Part shown: positions 9,801-17,257 of the stretch, one piece after another
Position numbering within the stretch: position 1 is the first letter of the stretch
Layout: each line of letters opens with the position of its first letter
NCBI GenBank assembly: GCA_013388985.1
Contig: JACAEF010000074.1
Location: forward strand, 1 to 57,619
Length of the DNA: 57,619 nt
Direction: 5' to 3'
Origin: Rhodocyclaceae bacterium
Lineage (GTDB): Bacteria > Pseudomonadota > Gammaproteobacteria > Burkholderiales > Rhodocyclaceae
Notes under the pieces: model-generated
The model's input: the letters and a program-made list of their open reading frames with translations, nothing else
The model's database searches: none
Told to the model about the DNA's origin: nothing
Program-made: the position numbers and the translations under genes

Positions 9801-10328
9801 TTACCAGTTCAGCGAGGGCTTCTTGGGGGTGAGTCGCGCCGCGCCTTGGCCGGAGGGGCCGGCGCGCTGGGTTTCGAGGCGGTAGAGGCGCGGGAAGGAC
9901 TTGAACAGCGTCGTCTCCAGCGACTTGAGCTCCGCGGGGTTCGCGCAGCGGAAGACGTAGCGGGCCTCAACGTCGGCGTGATGCGTTTCGCCTTCGTGCG
10001 CATGCTGGCCATGCTTGTCGTCGCCGCCCGTGAACGGCACACGAACCTCGACGGACTGAGCCGTGCAGTTCGCGGCGGGCGAGGGCTGCCACAGCGCGGC
10101 GGTGTCTTTCAGCGCCTTCTCGGCCGCGGCGAGCGCCGCTTTTTCCTTGTCGTTCTTGGGCGGCCGCTCGAAGCCGACGGCGGCATCGAGCGGCAGTGCG
10201 AGATCGAGCGAGAGCGTGTCCCGGTCGATGGCGACGTCGAGTTGGCCTTCGCCATGCACATGTCTGTGCTGGGCGTGGGCGAGGCCGACGGCGGAGAGCA
10301 GGGCGGCCAGCAGGAAAAAGCGTTTCAT
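9801..10328 (-). CDS. DUF2796 periplasmic zinc-binding protein (ZrgA-like)
   Basis: Exported protein of 175 residues with signal peptide MKRFFLLAALLSAVGLAHA, followed at once by a metal-binding-looking QHRHVHGEGQ. A second His cluster, GGDDKHGQHAHEGETHHAD, lies near residue 110. The HxHxxGxxxLxVA start and the C-terminal Cys (YVFRCANPAEL) are features of DUF2796. The family includes Vibrio ZrgA, a zinc-regulated periplasmic protein that works with an ABC pair, matching the genes that follow here. The gene lies 17 bp after a ZIP permease gene in the same leftward operon. Confidence 0.85.
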   Translation of the reverse strand: MKRFFLLAALLSAVGLAHAQHRHVHGEGQLDVAIDRDTLSLDLALPLDAAVGFERPPKNDKEKAALAAAEKALKDTAALWQPSPAANCTAQSVEVRVPFTGGDDKHGQHAHEGETHHADVEARYVFRCANPAELKSLETTLFKSFPRLYRLETQRAGPSGQGAARLTPKKPSLNW

Positions 10329-10345
10329 CACGGGGTTCTCCGGGT

Positions 10346-11134
10346 TCAGTGGGAATGACTGCTGCTCAGGACGACGACGGCTAGCCCGGCGGCGAGCAGC
10401 AGGCCATGCCAGCCGAGCGCTGCATGCTCGCGTTTCAGGCGCGGCATCAGGTCGGCCACGGCGATGTAGAGGAAGCTCGCCGCGGCCAGCGTCAGGATGT
10501 GCGGCACCCATTCGAGGGCGCGCTCCAGCGCGAAATAGCCGACGATGCCGCCCGCGAGCGAGGCGAGACTCGAGACGCCGTTCCAGAACAGCGCGCGGCC
10601 GCGCCGCCAGCCGGCGGAAAGCAGGATCGCGAAGTCGCCGGCTTCCTGCGGCACCTCATGGGCGATGATGGCGGCCGTCGTCGTCCACCCCAATGCCGGA
10701 TCGGCGAGAAAGGCGGCGGCGATCAAAAGGCCGTCGGTAAAGTTGTGGAAGCCGTCGCCGACGAGGATCGACAGCGTGCCGTCGTCGAGATGCAGGTGAT
10801 GGTGGCTGTGCGTGTGATCCTCGCAAGCCGCGGCGTCAGGGTGCATGTCGTTGCCGTGTGCATGGCGCCAGAGAGCGAATTTTTCCAGCGCGAAAAAGCC
10901 GAGGATGCCGGCGAGCAAGAGCGGAAACGCCTCGTGCGGCGTGAGCCCCGATTCGAGCACTTCGGGCAGCAGATGCAAGGTGGCGGTGGCGAGCAGGATG
11001 CCGGTCGAGAAGCTGACGGTGAGCGTGAGCCAGCGTCGCGGCAGTCCGAACATCACCAGCGCCGCGGCCAATACGGAAAGCAGGCCGCCCGCCAGGCAGC
11101 CGAGCGCGATCTGGAGGAGCAAGGGAAGCGTCAT
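10346..11134 (-). CDS. ZIP family zinc permease
   Basis: Inner-membrane divalent metal transporter of 262 residues with about eight predicted helices. The binuclear metal-site helices are recognisable: GDGFHNFTDGLLIA (helix 4) and IIAHEVPQEAGDFAIL (helix 5). Between helices 3 and 4 is a cytoplasmic His-rich loop (HAHGNDMH, then HTHSHHHLHLDD) typical of zinc-sensing ZIP loops. The ATG at 11134 is taken as start. The gene is first in the leftward operon, immediately downstream of the Zur-box-like palindrome, so it should be induced on zinc shortage. Confidence 0.9.
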   Translation of the reverse strand: MTLPLLLQIALGCLAGGLLSVLAAALVMFGLPRRWLTLTVSFSTGILLATATLHLLPEVLESGLTPHEAFPLLLAGILGFFALEKFALWRHAHGNDMHPDAAACEDHTHSHHHLHLDDGTLSILVGDGFHNFTDGLLIAAAFLADPALGWTTTAAIIAHEVPQEAGDFAILLSAGWRRGRALFWNGVSSLASLAGGIVGYFALERALEWVPHILTLAAASFLYIAVADLMPRLKREHAALGWHGLLLAAGLAVVVLSSSHSH

Positions 11135-11161
11135 GGCGGCACATTCAAGCACGATCCCGGA

Positions 11162-11186
11162 GCAAATGCAACAAAGTTGCATTTGC
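11162..11186. promoter_or_regulatory. Zur-box-like operator between the zip and zur genes
   Basis: Perfect inverted repeat: GCAAATGCAAC (11162-11172), spacer AAA, then the exact inverted copy ending at 11186. It sits in the 77-bp gap between two divergent genes, 25 bp from the Fur-family gene and 27 bp from the ZIP gene. A 25-bp AT-centred palindrome in front of a Fur-family regulator and zinc transport genes is what a Zur operator looks like. One site could control both operons and autoregulate zur. Confidence 0.82.
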
Positions 11187-11211
11187 GTGCGAGTTGTGAT
11201 GTGATTGCGGC

Positions 11212-11640
11212 ATGAACGCGCAGACCATTCCGCCGACTCCCGCCGCGCTCCTGCGCGCCGCGGGCATCAAGGTGACGCAGCCGCGCCTGCGCGTGCTCGG
11301 CGCCTTGCGCGCGGCCACCCGACCGATGAGCCATGCCGAACTCGAAGCCTTGCTCGGCGATGTCGATCGTGTCACGCTCTACCGCATCCTCGATACCTTG
11401 GCCGATCACGGCCTGGCGACCAAGGCCACGGACGTGCGCGGCGTATTCCGTTTCTCGGCCACCGACATGCCGCGTCCGCATGACGATCACGTGCATTTCC
11501 GCTGTTCGCGTTGCGGCGGCGTGTTCTGTCTCAAGGCCGCTCCGCCGCCGCCGCCCAGGCTGCCGCGCGGCTTCAGGCTCGAAGAGGCGGATTTCGATTT
11601 GCGCGGCGTCTGCGCGAAGTGCTCGGGCCGGACCTCATGA
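11212..11640 (+). CDS. zur: Fur-family zinc uptake regulator
   Basis: DNA-binding metalloregulator of 142 residues: a winged-helix N-terminus (GIKVTQPRLRVLGAL, then DRVTLYRILDTL as recognition region) and a metal-binding C-terminus. HDDHVHFRCSRCGGVFCL and the late CAKC give the CxxC...CxxC structural zinc site of the Fur family. Assignment as Zur rather than Fur rests on context: a palindrome just upstream and zinc transport genes on both sides. It is the first gene of the rightward operon, and its stop overlaps the next small gene by 4 bp. Confidence 0.85.
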   Translation: MNAQTIPPTPAALLRAAGIKVTQPRLRVLGALRAATRPMSHAELEALLGDVDRVTLYRILDTLADHGLATKATDVRGVFRFSATDMPRPHDDHVHFRCSRCGGVFCLKAAPPPPPRLPRGFRLEEADFDLRGVCAKCSGRTS

Positions 11641-11918
11641 GCCGGGCGTGGCGCTTTCGGCTGTTGGCGCTGGCGCTGCTGTGGGCGCAGCTCGCGCTTG
11701 CCGCGCATGGCATCGAGCATGCGCTCGCCGCGCACGACGAGGCTTGCATCGAATGCCTCGTGCTGCCGGGTTTTTCGGCGCCGCCGCCCACGCTGCCGGT
11801 GCCGCCGGCGGTCGCGGCGCCCCGTGTCGCTCCCGACCGTGCCGTCCCGCCAGCGCCGACTTTCGCGCCGCGTCGTCCATATCTCAGCCGCGCGCCGCCG
11901 CTTTCTCCAAGCCGCTGA
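11637..11918 (+). CDS. small Cys/His-containing exported protein
   Basis: Hypothetical 93-residue protein translationally coupled to zur. It has a signal-like N-terminus (FRLLALALLWAQLALAAHG) and then HGIEHALAAHDEACIECLVL, with three His and a CxxC that could bind zinc. The remaining half is a low-complexity Pro/Ala tail. Residues about 68-76 (AVPPAPT) are a translated perfect copy of the dispersed 25-bp repeat. A protein of similar design (46295-46636) sits at the head of the copper locus, so these may be small periplasmic metal handlers; no function is established. Confidence 0.6.
   Translation: MSRAWRFRLLALALLWAQLALAAHGIEHALAAHDEACIECLVLPGFSAPPPTLPVPPAVAAPRVAPDRAVPPAPTFAPRRPYLSRAPPLSPSR
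11839..11863 (+). repeat. dispersed 25-bp repeat, perfect copy in the small gene after zur
   Basis: Exact 25-bp copy read in the frame giving AVPPAPT, inside a Pro/Ala-rich tail. Confidence 0.85.
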
Positions 11919-11954
11919 AGCCATTTTCCTGCAACCGTCTTGGAGAGTCTCACC

Positions 11955-13394
11955 ATGCACCGCATCCCAAAGTGGACGCTGGCGGCCGCTGGCGTCCTCA
12001 CCGCGTCGACCGCGTTGGCGGCCGACGAACTGCAAGCCCTGCGCGAGGAAATCGCGCAAATGAAAAAAACGTATGAAGCGCGTATCGCCGCACTGGAAAA
12101 CCGCCTCAAGGAAGCCGAGCAAAAAGCCGCCGCCTCGCCTGTCGCCGCTCCTGCCAGCGGGCAGGTCGGCGCCGGCAGCAGCTTCAACCCGCAGATTTCC
12201 CTGATCCTCGATGGCGTCTATTTCCGCGACGACAAGCAAGGCAGGAGCCCGGAAATGTACGAGCATCTCGATGGCATCAACCACAGCCACGACCATGCCC
12301 ACGGCGCGCTCGAGCGCGGCTTCAACTTGAGAGAGACCGAGCTGGTTTTCTCGGCGGCGGTGAGCCCGCATTTCGATGCGGCGGCGATGCTGACGGTCAG
12401 CGAACACGGCGACGTCGAGCTCGAGGAAGCCTATTTCGACACCCGCAGCCTGCCGTACGGCTTGAAAGTGCGCGGCGGCAAGTTCCTCTCCGGCATCGGC
12501 TATCTCAATGGCCAGCACCCGCACCAGTGGGATTTCGTCGACCAGAACCTGCCGTATCGCACGCTCTTGGGCGAGCACGGCCTCGCCGACACGGGCCTGC
12601 GTCTGTCCTGGCTGCCGCCGACCGGCAACTGGTATACGCTGCTGGGCGTCGAGCTGCTGCAGGGCAAGGAGCAGACTTTCGCCACCAGTGGCCTTTCGAC
12701 GCCGACCAGCCGCGAGGACGGCGCGCCGCTCGCCGGCACGGCCGCCGGCAGCCTCTCCGCGCAAAAGGCCGGGCCGCGGCTTGCGACCGTCTTCGCCAAG
12801 TTCGGCCCCGATCTCGGCGCCAATCATGCCTTGCAGTTCGGCGGCTGGGCGGCATTTGCAAGCCAGCACCAGGAAGTGCATGACCACACGCTGGAAGATC
12901 CCGCGAGCCTCGTGCATGCCCTCGAAGGCAAGGCCAAAGCCTGGGGGCTCGATGCGGTCTATAAATACGATGCCGGCGGTTACGGCGGCCAGGGTAGCTT
13001 CAAGCTCGTCGGCGAGTATCTGCGCCTGAACAAGGACCTGAAGATCGCCTTCCACGAAAACGGGGCGCTCCTCGGGCAAAAGCGCGACTTCACGCAGGAC
13101 GGCATCGTCCTGCAGGGGACCTATGGCTTGCTGCCGCACTGGCAGGCGGGCCTGCGCTTTGATGCGACGGGGCTCACCCGGAACGAGGTGAAAGGCCCAT
13201 CCGGCACGATCGCCGAGTGGAACAAGTCCGACCGCTGGACGCTGGCGCTCACGCGCCAGATCGATCACTTCTCGCTCTTCCGCCTGCAGTTCTCGCGCGC
13301 CAACCTGTGGGTCGGGGGCGAAAAGGAGAAGACCAACCAGCTCTTCCTGCAGTATCAACACAGCCTGGGCGCCCATGGCGCGCATACCTTCTGA
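11955..13394 (+). CDS. zinc-locus outer-membrane beta-barrel protein with N-terminal coiled coil
   Basis: Porin-like protein of 479 residues. A signal peptide (IPKWTLAAAGVLTASTALA) is followed by a periplasmic coiled coil (LQALREEIAQMKKTYEARIA) and an Ala/Pro linker. A barrel of alternating aromatic and polar strands follows, with a near-terminal LFLQYQHSLGAHGAHTF. A His-rich loop (HLDGINHSHDHAHG) near residue 100 could capture metal. No TonB box or plug domain is seen, so it is probably a porin-type barrel rather than a TonB-dependent receptor. ATG 11955 follows GGAG at 11942-11945. It lies between zur and the metal ABC genes, so zinc entry across the outer membrane is the likely role. Confidence 0.72.
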   Translation: MHRIPKWTLAAAGVLTASTALAADELQALREEIAQMKKTYEARIAALENRLKEAEQKAAASPVAAPASGQVGAGSSFNPQISLILDGVYFRDDKQGRSPEMYEHLDGINHSHDHAHGALERGFNLRETELVFSAAVSPHFDAAAMLTVSEHGDVELEEAYFDTRSLPYGLKVRGGKFLSGIGYLNGQHPHQWDFVDQNLPYRTLLGEHGLADTGLRLSWLPPTGNWYTLLGVELLQGKEQTFATSGLSTPTSREDGAPLAGTAAGSLSAQKAGPRLATVFAKFGPDLGANHALQFGGWAAFASQHQEVHDHTLEDPASLVHALEGKAKAWGLDAVYKYDAGGYGGQGSFKLVGEYLRLNKDLKIAFHENGALLGQKRDFTQDGIVLQGTYGLLPHWQAGLRFDATGLTRNEVKGPSGTIAEWNKSDRWTLALTRQIDHFSLFRLQFSRANLWVGGEKEKTNQLFLQYQHSLGAHGAHTF

Positions 13395-13405
13395 AGGAGC
13401 AGACG

Positions 13406-14290
13406 ATGAAACGATGCTGGCTTTTCTGGCTTTCCCTGCTCGTCGCGCTGCCGGCCTGGGCGCTGGACGTGGCGGCGACCACTTCGAGCATGGGCATGCT
13501 CGCGCGCACGGTCGGCGGGCCGCAGGTCAAGGTGACCGAGCTCGCGCCCCCCGACCGCGACGCGCACATGTTGCAGGCGAAGCCGTCGATGATGCGCGCG
13601 CTGCGCGATGCCGATCTCGTCGTCGCGGTGGGCGCCGAGCTCGAAGTCGGCTGGCTGCCGGCGGCGCTCTCCGGCGCGGCCAACGCCCGCGTGCTGCCGG
13701 GGCGGCCCGGCTATTTCGAGGCGGCGGCGCAGGTGCCGCTGCTCGAAGCGGGTCTCGCGGCCGACCGCGCTCAGGGCGACGTGCATCCGGCCGGCAACCC
13801 GCACGTCAATCTCGACCCCGAGCGCATGGCGAAGATCGCCCAGGCGCTCGCCGAGCGCTTTGCCCTGCTCGACGCGGCGAACGCGGCGGCTTACCGCGAG
13901 CGCGCGCAAGCCTTCGCCCGCGAGTTGGCCTCGCGCGCGCCTGTCTGGCGCCAGAAAGCCGCCCAGGCCGGCGGGCTGGTGACGCATCACAAGGATGCCC
14001 TCTATCTCGCGCAGTTTCTGGGCGTGCCTTTCCTCGGCACGCTGGAGCCGGTGCCTGGGGTGGCGCCGACGGCGAGTCACATCGAGGCGCTCGCGGCGAA
14101 GCTCAAGGGCAGGAAGGGCCTGATCGCGCATACGCCTTACCAGCCGCCGGCCGGCGCCGAGAAGCTGGCGAGCCTCACGGGATGGCCGGTGGCCGTGCTG
14201 CCGATCGAGCCGCCCGCTGGCAGCGATGCCGCGGGCTATTTCGCGCTGATCGACCGCTGGGCGGACGCCTTGGCGCAGGGCGGCCGGTGA
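13406..14290 (+). CDS. metal ABC transporter substrate-binding protein, first set (ZnuA-like)
   Basis: Periplasmic cluster A-I (ZnuA/TroA family) binding protein of 294 residues with signal peptide MKRCWLFWLSLLVALPAWA. The mature part starts LDVAATTSSMGMLARTVGG. Family metal-ligand regions are visible: DRDAHMLQAKPSMM, GNPHVNLDPERM and VTHHKDALYLAQF. There is no long His-rich loop. ATG 13406 follows AAGGAGC. The gene is followed, overlapping by 1 bp, by its ATPase. Zinc is the likely substrate because of the Zur context, though manganese cannot be excluded from sequence. Confidence 0.85.
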   Translation: MKRCWLFWLSLLVALPAWALDVAATTSSMGMLARTVGGPQVKVTELAPPDRDAHMLQAKPSMMRALRDADLVVAVGAELEVGWLPAALSGAANARVLPGRPGYFEAAAQVPLLEAGLAADRAQGDVHPAGNPHVNLDPERMAKIAQALAERFALLDAANAAAYRERAQAFARELASRAPVWRQKAAQAGGLVTHHKDALYLAQFLGVPFLGTLEPVPGVAPTASHIEALAAKLKGRKGLIAHTPYQPPAGAEKLASLTGWPVAVLPIEPPAGSDAAGYFALIDRWADALAQGGR

Positions 14291-14853
14291 TGCTGCGCCT
14301 CGTCGAAGCCGTCGTCGGCTATCGCTCCCCCATCACGCCGCCCGTGACGCTGGACGTCGCGCGCGGCGAAGTGGTGGGCCTGGCCGGCCCCAACGGCGTC
14401 GGCAAGTCGACCTTGATCCGCGCGGTCTTCGGCGCGGCGCGCCTGTTTTCAGGGCGCATCGAACGCGCGAGCGGCGCGCGCATCGGCTATCTGCCGCAAG
14501 CGCCGGTGCGTCTTGCCGAGGCGCCGCTCACCGGCCGCGAGCTGTTGTCGAGCGTCGGCGCGCAAGACTTCGCCCCGCCGGCGCGGCTTGGCGAGAAGCT
14601 CGATCGCCGCATCGACCGGCTCTCGGGCGGCGAGTATCAGCTCTTGATGCTGTGGGCGACGCTCGCCGGCGATCACGAGCTCGTCTTGCTCGACGAGCCG
14701 ACCAACCATCTCGACGCCGGTCACATCGCCACCGCGGTCGAGGAAATCGCCGCGGCGCGGGCGCGGCGCGCCACCCTCGTGGTGAGCCACGAGCGCGAAT
14801 TTCTCGAGGCCGTGTGCACGCGCATCGTCACGCTCGGAGGCGCGCATGGATAG
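14290..14853 (+). CDS. metal ABC transporter ATP-binding protein, first set
   Basis: ABC ATPase of 187 residues, short for a metal importer ATPase (usually about 240-260). All motifs are present: Walker A GPNGVGKST, Q-loop YLPQAPVR, signature LSGGEYQLLML, Walker B LVLLDEPTNHLD and switch LVVSHEREF. The C-terminus stops soon after the H-loop, and the helical subdomain is compressed. Its ATG shares a base with the upstream stop (TGATG), and its end overlaps the permease start by 8 bp. Confidence 0.85.
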   Translation: MLRLVEAVVGYRSPITPPVTLDVARGEVVGLAGPNGVGKSTLIRAVFGAARLFSGRIERASGARIGYLPQAPVRLAEAPLTGRELLSSVGAQDFAPPARLGEKLDRRIDRLSGGEYQLLMLWATLAGDHELVLLDEPTNHLDAGHIATAVEEIAAARARRATLVVSHEREFLEAVCTRIVTLGGAHG

Positions 14854-15631
14854 CCTGTTCGCGCTGCCGTTTTTCGCCGGCCTGCCGCTGGCGCTCATAT
14901 TGCCGCTGGTCGGCCTCTTCCTGCGGCTGCGCGACGAATGGCTGGCGACCTTGGGGCTTGCGCATCTGGCGGGCGCCGGGGCGCTCGCCGGCATGGCGGC
15001 CGCCTGGCCGCCGATCGCCGGCGCACTCTTCGGCGCCCTCGGCGGCGGCGCGCTGAAACATTGGGCCGGCGGGCTCGGCAATTCGTCCTACGGCCTGATG
15101 ATCCTCGCCGGCTGGGCAATGACCCTGCTCGTCGCCGCCAACACGGCGCTCGGCGAGGCGCTCGGCCATGCGCTCGTCGACGGGCAACTGTTCTTCGCCG
15201 GCGGGCTCGAGGCGGCGGTCGCGGCGGTCTGCCTTGCCGTCGGCCTGCCGCTCTTGCGTTGGCTCGCGCCGCGCCTTATCGCGGCGCGCTTCTTCCCCGA
15301 ACGGGAAAAGGCGAATCATTTGCCGGCCTGGCGCTGGCACCTGGGCTTCGATCTGATGGCCGCCGCGCTGATCGCCGCCGGCGCCGCGACCCTGGGATTG
15401 ATGGCGAGCTTCGCCCTCGTCTTCGTGCCCGCCTGGCTCGCCTTCCGGTGCGCGCCCGACTGGCATCGCGCGCAAGGCTGGGCCGCGGGCTTGGGCGCGG
15501 CGGGCTACGGGCTTGCCTTCGCGCTGGCGCTGGTACTCGATCAGCCCTTCGGGCCGGTCGTGGTCGCCGTGCTGGTGCTGTTTTTCGTGCTGAGTGCGCT
15601 GACGTGCCGTCCCGCCAGCGCCGACTTTTGA
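14846..15631 (+). CDS. metal ABC transporter permease, first set
   Basis: Inner-membrane protein of 261 residues with about seven to eight hydrophobic segments, of the ABC-3 (ZnuB/TroC) type, although more divergent than the second-set permease. Partner genes upstream overlap it. The last eight residues (CRPASADF) are encoded entirely by a perfect copy of the dispersed 25-bp repeat, and the TGA stop follows directly. The native C-terminus has therefore probably been replaced or extended by the repeat. Confidence 0.78.
   Translation: MDSLFALPFFAGLPLALILPLVGLFLRLRDEWLATLGLAHLAGAGALAGMAAAWPPIAGALFGALGGGALKHWAGGLGNSSYGLMILAGWAMTLLVAANTALGEALGHALVDGQLFFAGGLEAAVAAVCLAVGLPLLRWLAPRLIAARFFPEREKANHLPAWRWHLGFDLMAAALIAAGAATLGLMASFALVFVPAWLAFRCAPDWHRAQGWAAGLGAAGYGLAFALALVLDQPFGPVVVAVLVLFFVLSALTCRPASADF
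15604..15628 (+). repeat. dispersed 25-bp repeat, perfect copy at the end of the permease gene
   Basis: Exact 25-bp copy. It supplies the final codons (CRPASADF) of the upstream permease, and the stop TGA is made from the bases just after it. Confidence 0.85.
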
Positions 15632-15653
15632 TGCTTGCAAGGAGTGCTTGGGG

Positions 15654-16517
15654 ATGAAAAAAATGGTTCATTGGCTCTTCGCCAGCCTGCTGGCTTTCCC
15701 GGCGGTGGTCTGGGCGGCGGTCGAGCCGCTCACGGTCGCGGTGAGCATCCTGCCGCAGCAGACCTTCGTCGAGAAGATCGGCGGGCGTCACGTGAAAGTC
15801 GTCGTGCTCGTGCCGCCAGGCAAGAGTCCGGCGACGCACGAGCCGACGCCGCAGCAGGTCGAGGCGGTGGCGGCGGCGAAGTTGTATTTCCGCATCGGCG
15901 TGCCCTTCGAGACGGCCTGGCTGCCGCGTCTGGCGCAGGTGGCGCCGGCCGCGCGCGTGATCGATCTGCGCGAAGGGCTCAAGCTGCGCCCCGTCGATCT
16001 GCCGCCGGGCGAGACCGCCCAGCCTGGCGGTGCGTCCGATCCCCATGTCTGGCTCTCGCCGCCGTTGGTGATCGAGATGGCGGCGCGCATCCGCGAGGCG
16101 CTCAGCGCGGCGCGTCCCGAGGCGGCGGCGGAATTCGCCGAGAACCACGCGCGCTTCGTCGCCGAATTGAAGGCGCTCGATGCCGAGATCCGCGCGCGGC
16201 TCGCCGGCAAACAGGGACGGACGTTCATGGTCTTTCACCCTTCGTGGGGCTATTTCGCCGATGCCTATGGCTTGAAACAGTTGCCAATCGAGGCGGGCTG
16301 GAAGGAGCCGGGGCCGCAGACCCTGCAACGGCTGATCGAGGCGGCGCGGGCGCAGGGCATCCGCGTGATCTTCGTGCAGAAGCAGTTCTCGCAGCGCGAG
16401 GCGGCGACACTCGCCGGGGCGATCGGCGGCGAGGTGGTGGCGGTCGATCCTCTGGCGCCCGATTACGTCGACAATCTGCGCCTCGTCGCGGATGTATTTG
16501 CGAGGGCCTTGCGTTGA
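15654..16517 (+). CDS. znuA: metal ABC transporter substrate-binding protein, second set
   Basis: A second cluster A-I binding protein, 287 residues, with signal peptide MKKMVHWLFASLLAFPAVVWA. Mature residues run TVAVSILPQQTFVEKIGG. Metal-ligand regions are PATHEPTPQQVEAV, SDPHVWLSPPLV and FMVFHPSWGYFADAYGL, with a late IFVQKQFSQREA. It is only moderately similar to the first binding protein, so the two sets look like separate acquisitions rather than a recent duplication. ATG 15654 follows AGGAGTG. Its stop overlaps a TTG start of the ATPase gene. Confidence 0.87.
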   Translation: MKKMVHWLFASLLAFPAVVWAAVEPLTVAVSILPQQTFVEKIGGRHVKVVVLVPPGKSPATHEPTPQQVEAVAAAKLYFRIGVPFETAWLPRLAQVAPAARVIDLREGLKLRPVDLPPGETAQPGGASDPHVWLSPPLVIEMAARIREALSAARPEAAAEFAENHARFVAELKALDAEIRARLAGKQGRTFMVFHPSWGYFADAYGLKQLPIEAGWKEPGPQTLQRLIEAARAQGIRVIFVQKQFSQREAATLAGAIGGEVVAVDPLAPDYVDNLRLVADVFARALR

Positions 16518-17257
16518 CTTCGGTCATCGACTGCGAGCATGTCACGGTCGAGCGCGACGGCCGCGTCGTGCTCGAGGACATCAGCGTCACGCTCGAAGCC
16601 GGCGATTTCGTCGCCCTGATCGGGCCCAACGGCGCGGGCAAGTCGACCCTGCTCGCCGCGATCCTGGGTCTCATTCCACTGTCCTCTGGCACGATCCGGC
16701 TCTTTGGCGAAGCGCCCGAGCGCGGCCGCCTGCGCGTCGGCTATGTGCCGCAGCAAGGCAGCTTCCGCACCGATTTCCCGGTGCGCGTCGCCGAGATGGT
16801 GGCGATGGGCGCGATGTCCCCGGGCTGGCGCGGCGCGCGAAAGTCGGCGCTGGCGGAACGGCACGTTACCGCGGCGCTCGAACGCTGCGGTATTCCTCAT
16901 TTGGCGACACGCGCCGTCGGCGCGCTCTCGGGCGGCGAGCGCCAGCGCGCGCTGATCGCGCGGGCGCTCGCCGTAGAGCCCGAGCTCTTGATCCTCGACG
17001 AGCCGACCGCGAGCATCGACCCCTCTGGCCAGGAGGCGCTCTTCGATCTCCTGGGAGCGCTCAACCGCGAGATGAGCGTGCTGGTCGTCTCGCACGATCT
17101 GGGCCTCACCACCCGTTATGCGAAAAGCGTCTGGTGCTTGAACCGCACGCTGTGCCGCCACGACGCGCTCGAACTCGATGGCGACACGCTGGCGCGGCTG
17201 TATGGCTTTCCCTTGCGCGCGATCGACCATCGCCCAGACCGGGAGCGCCGGCCATGA
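16514..17257 (+). CDS. znuC: metal ABC transporter ATP-binding protein, second set
   Basis: ABC ATPase of 247 residues, family length. Walker A is GPNGAGKST, the Q-loop is YVPQQGSF, the signature is LSGGERQRALIA, Walker B is LLILDEPTASID and the H-loop is LVVSHDLGLT. A TTG at 16514 overlapping the upstream stop is the best start, since no ATG is available before VIDCEHVTVERDG. Residues about 109-117 (KSALAERHV) are encoded by a 24/25 copy of the dispersed repeat in a region of variable sequence between Q-loop and signature, apparently without changing protein length. Confidence 0.88.
   Translation: MTSVIDCEHVTVERDGRVVLEDISVTLEAGDFVALIGPNGAGKSTLLAAILGLIPLSSGTIRLFGEAPERGRLRVGYVPQQGSFRTDFPVRVAEMVAMGAMSPGWRGARKSALAERHVTAALERCGIPHLATRAVGALSGGERQRALIARALAVEPELLILDEPTASIDPSGQEALFDLLGALNREMSVLVVSHDLGLTTRYAKSVWCLNRTLCRHDALELDGDTLARLYGFPLRAIDHRPDRERRP
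16840..16864 (-). repeat. dispersed 25-bp repeat, copy inside znuC
   Basis: 24 of 25 positions match the reverse complement of the repeat. In frame it reads KSALAERH, the same frame as the copy in the second acyltransferase gene. Confidence 0.75.
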
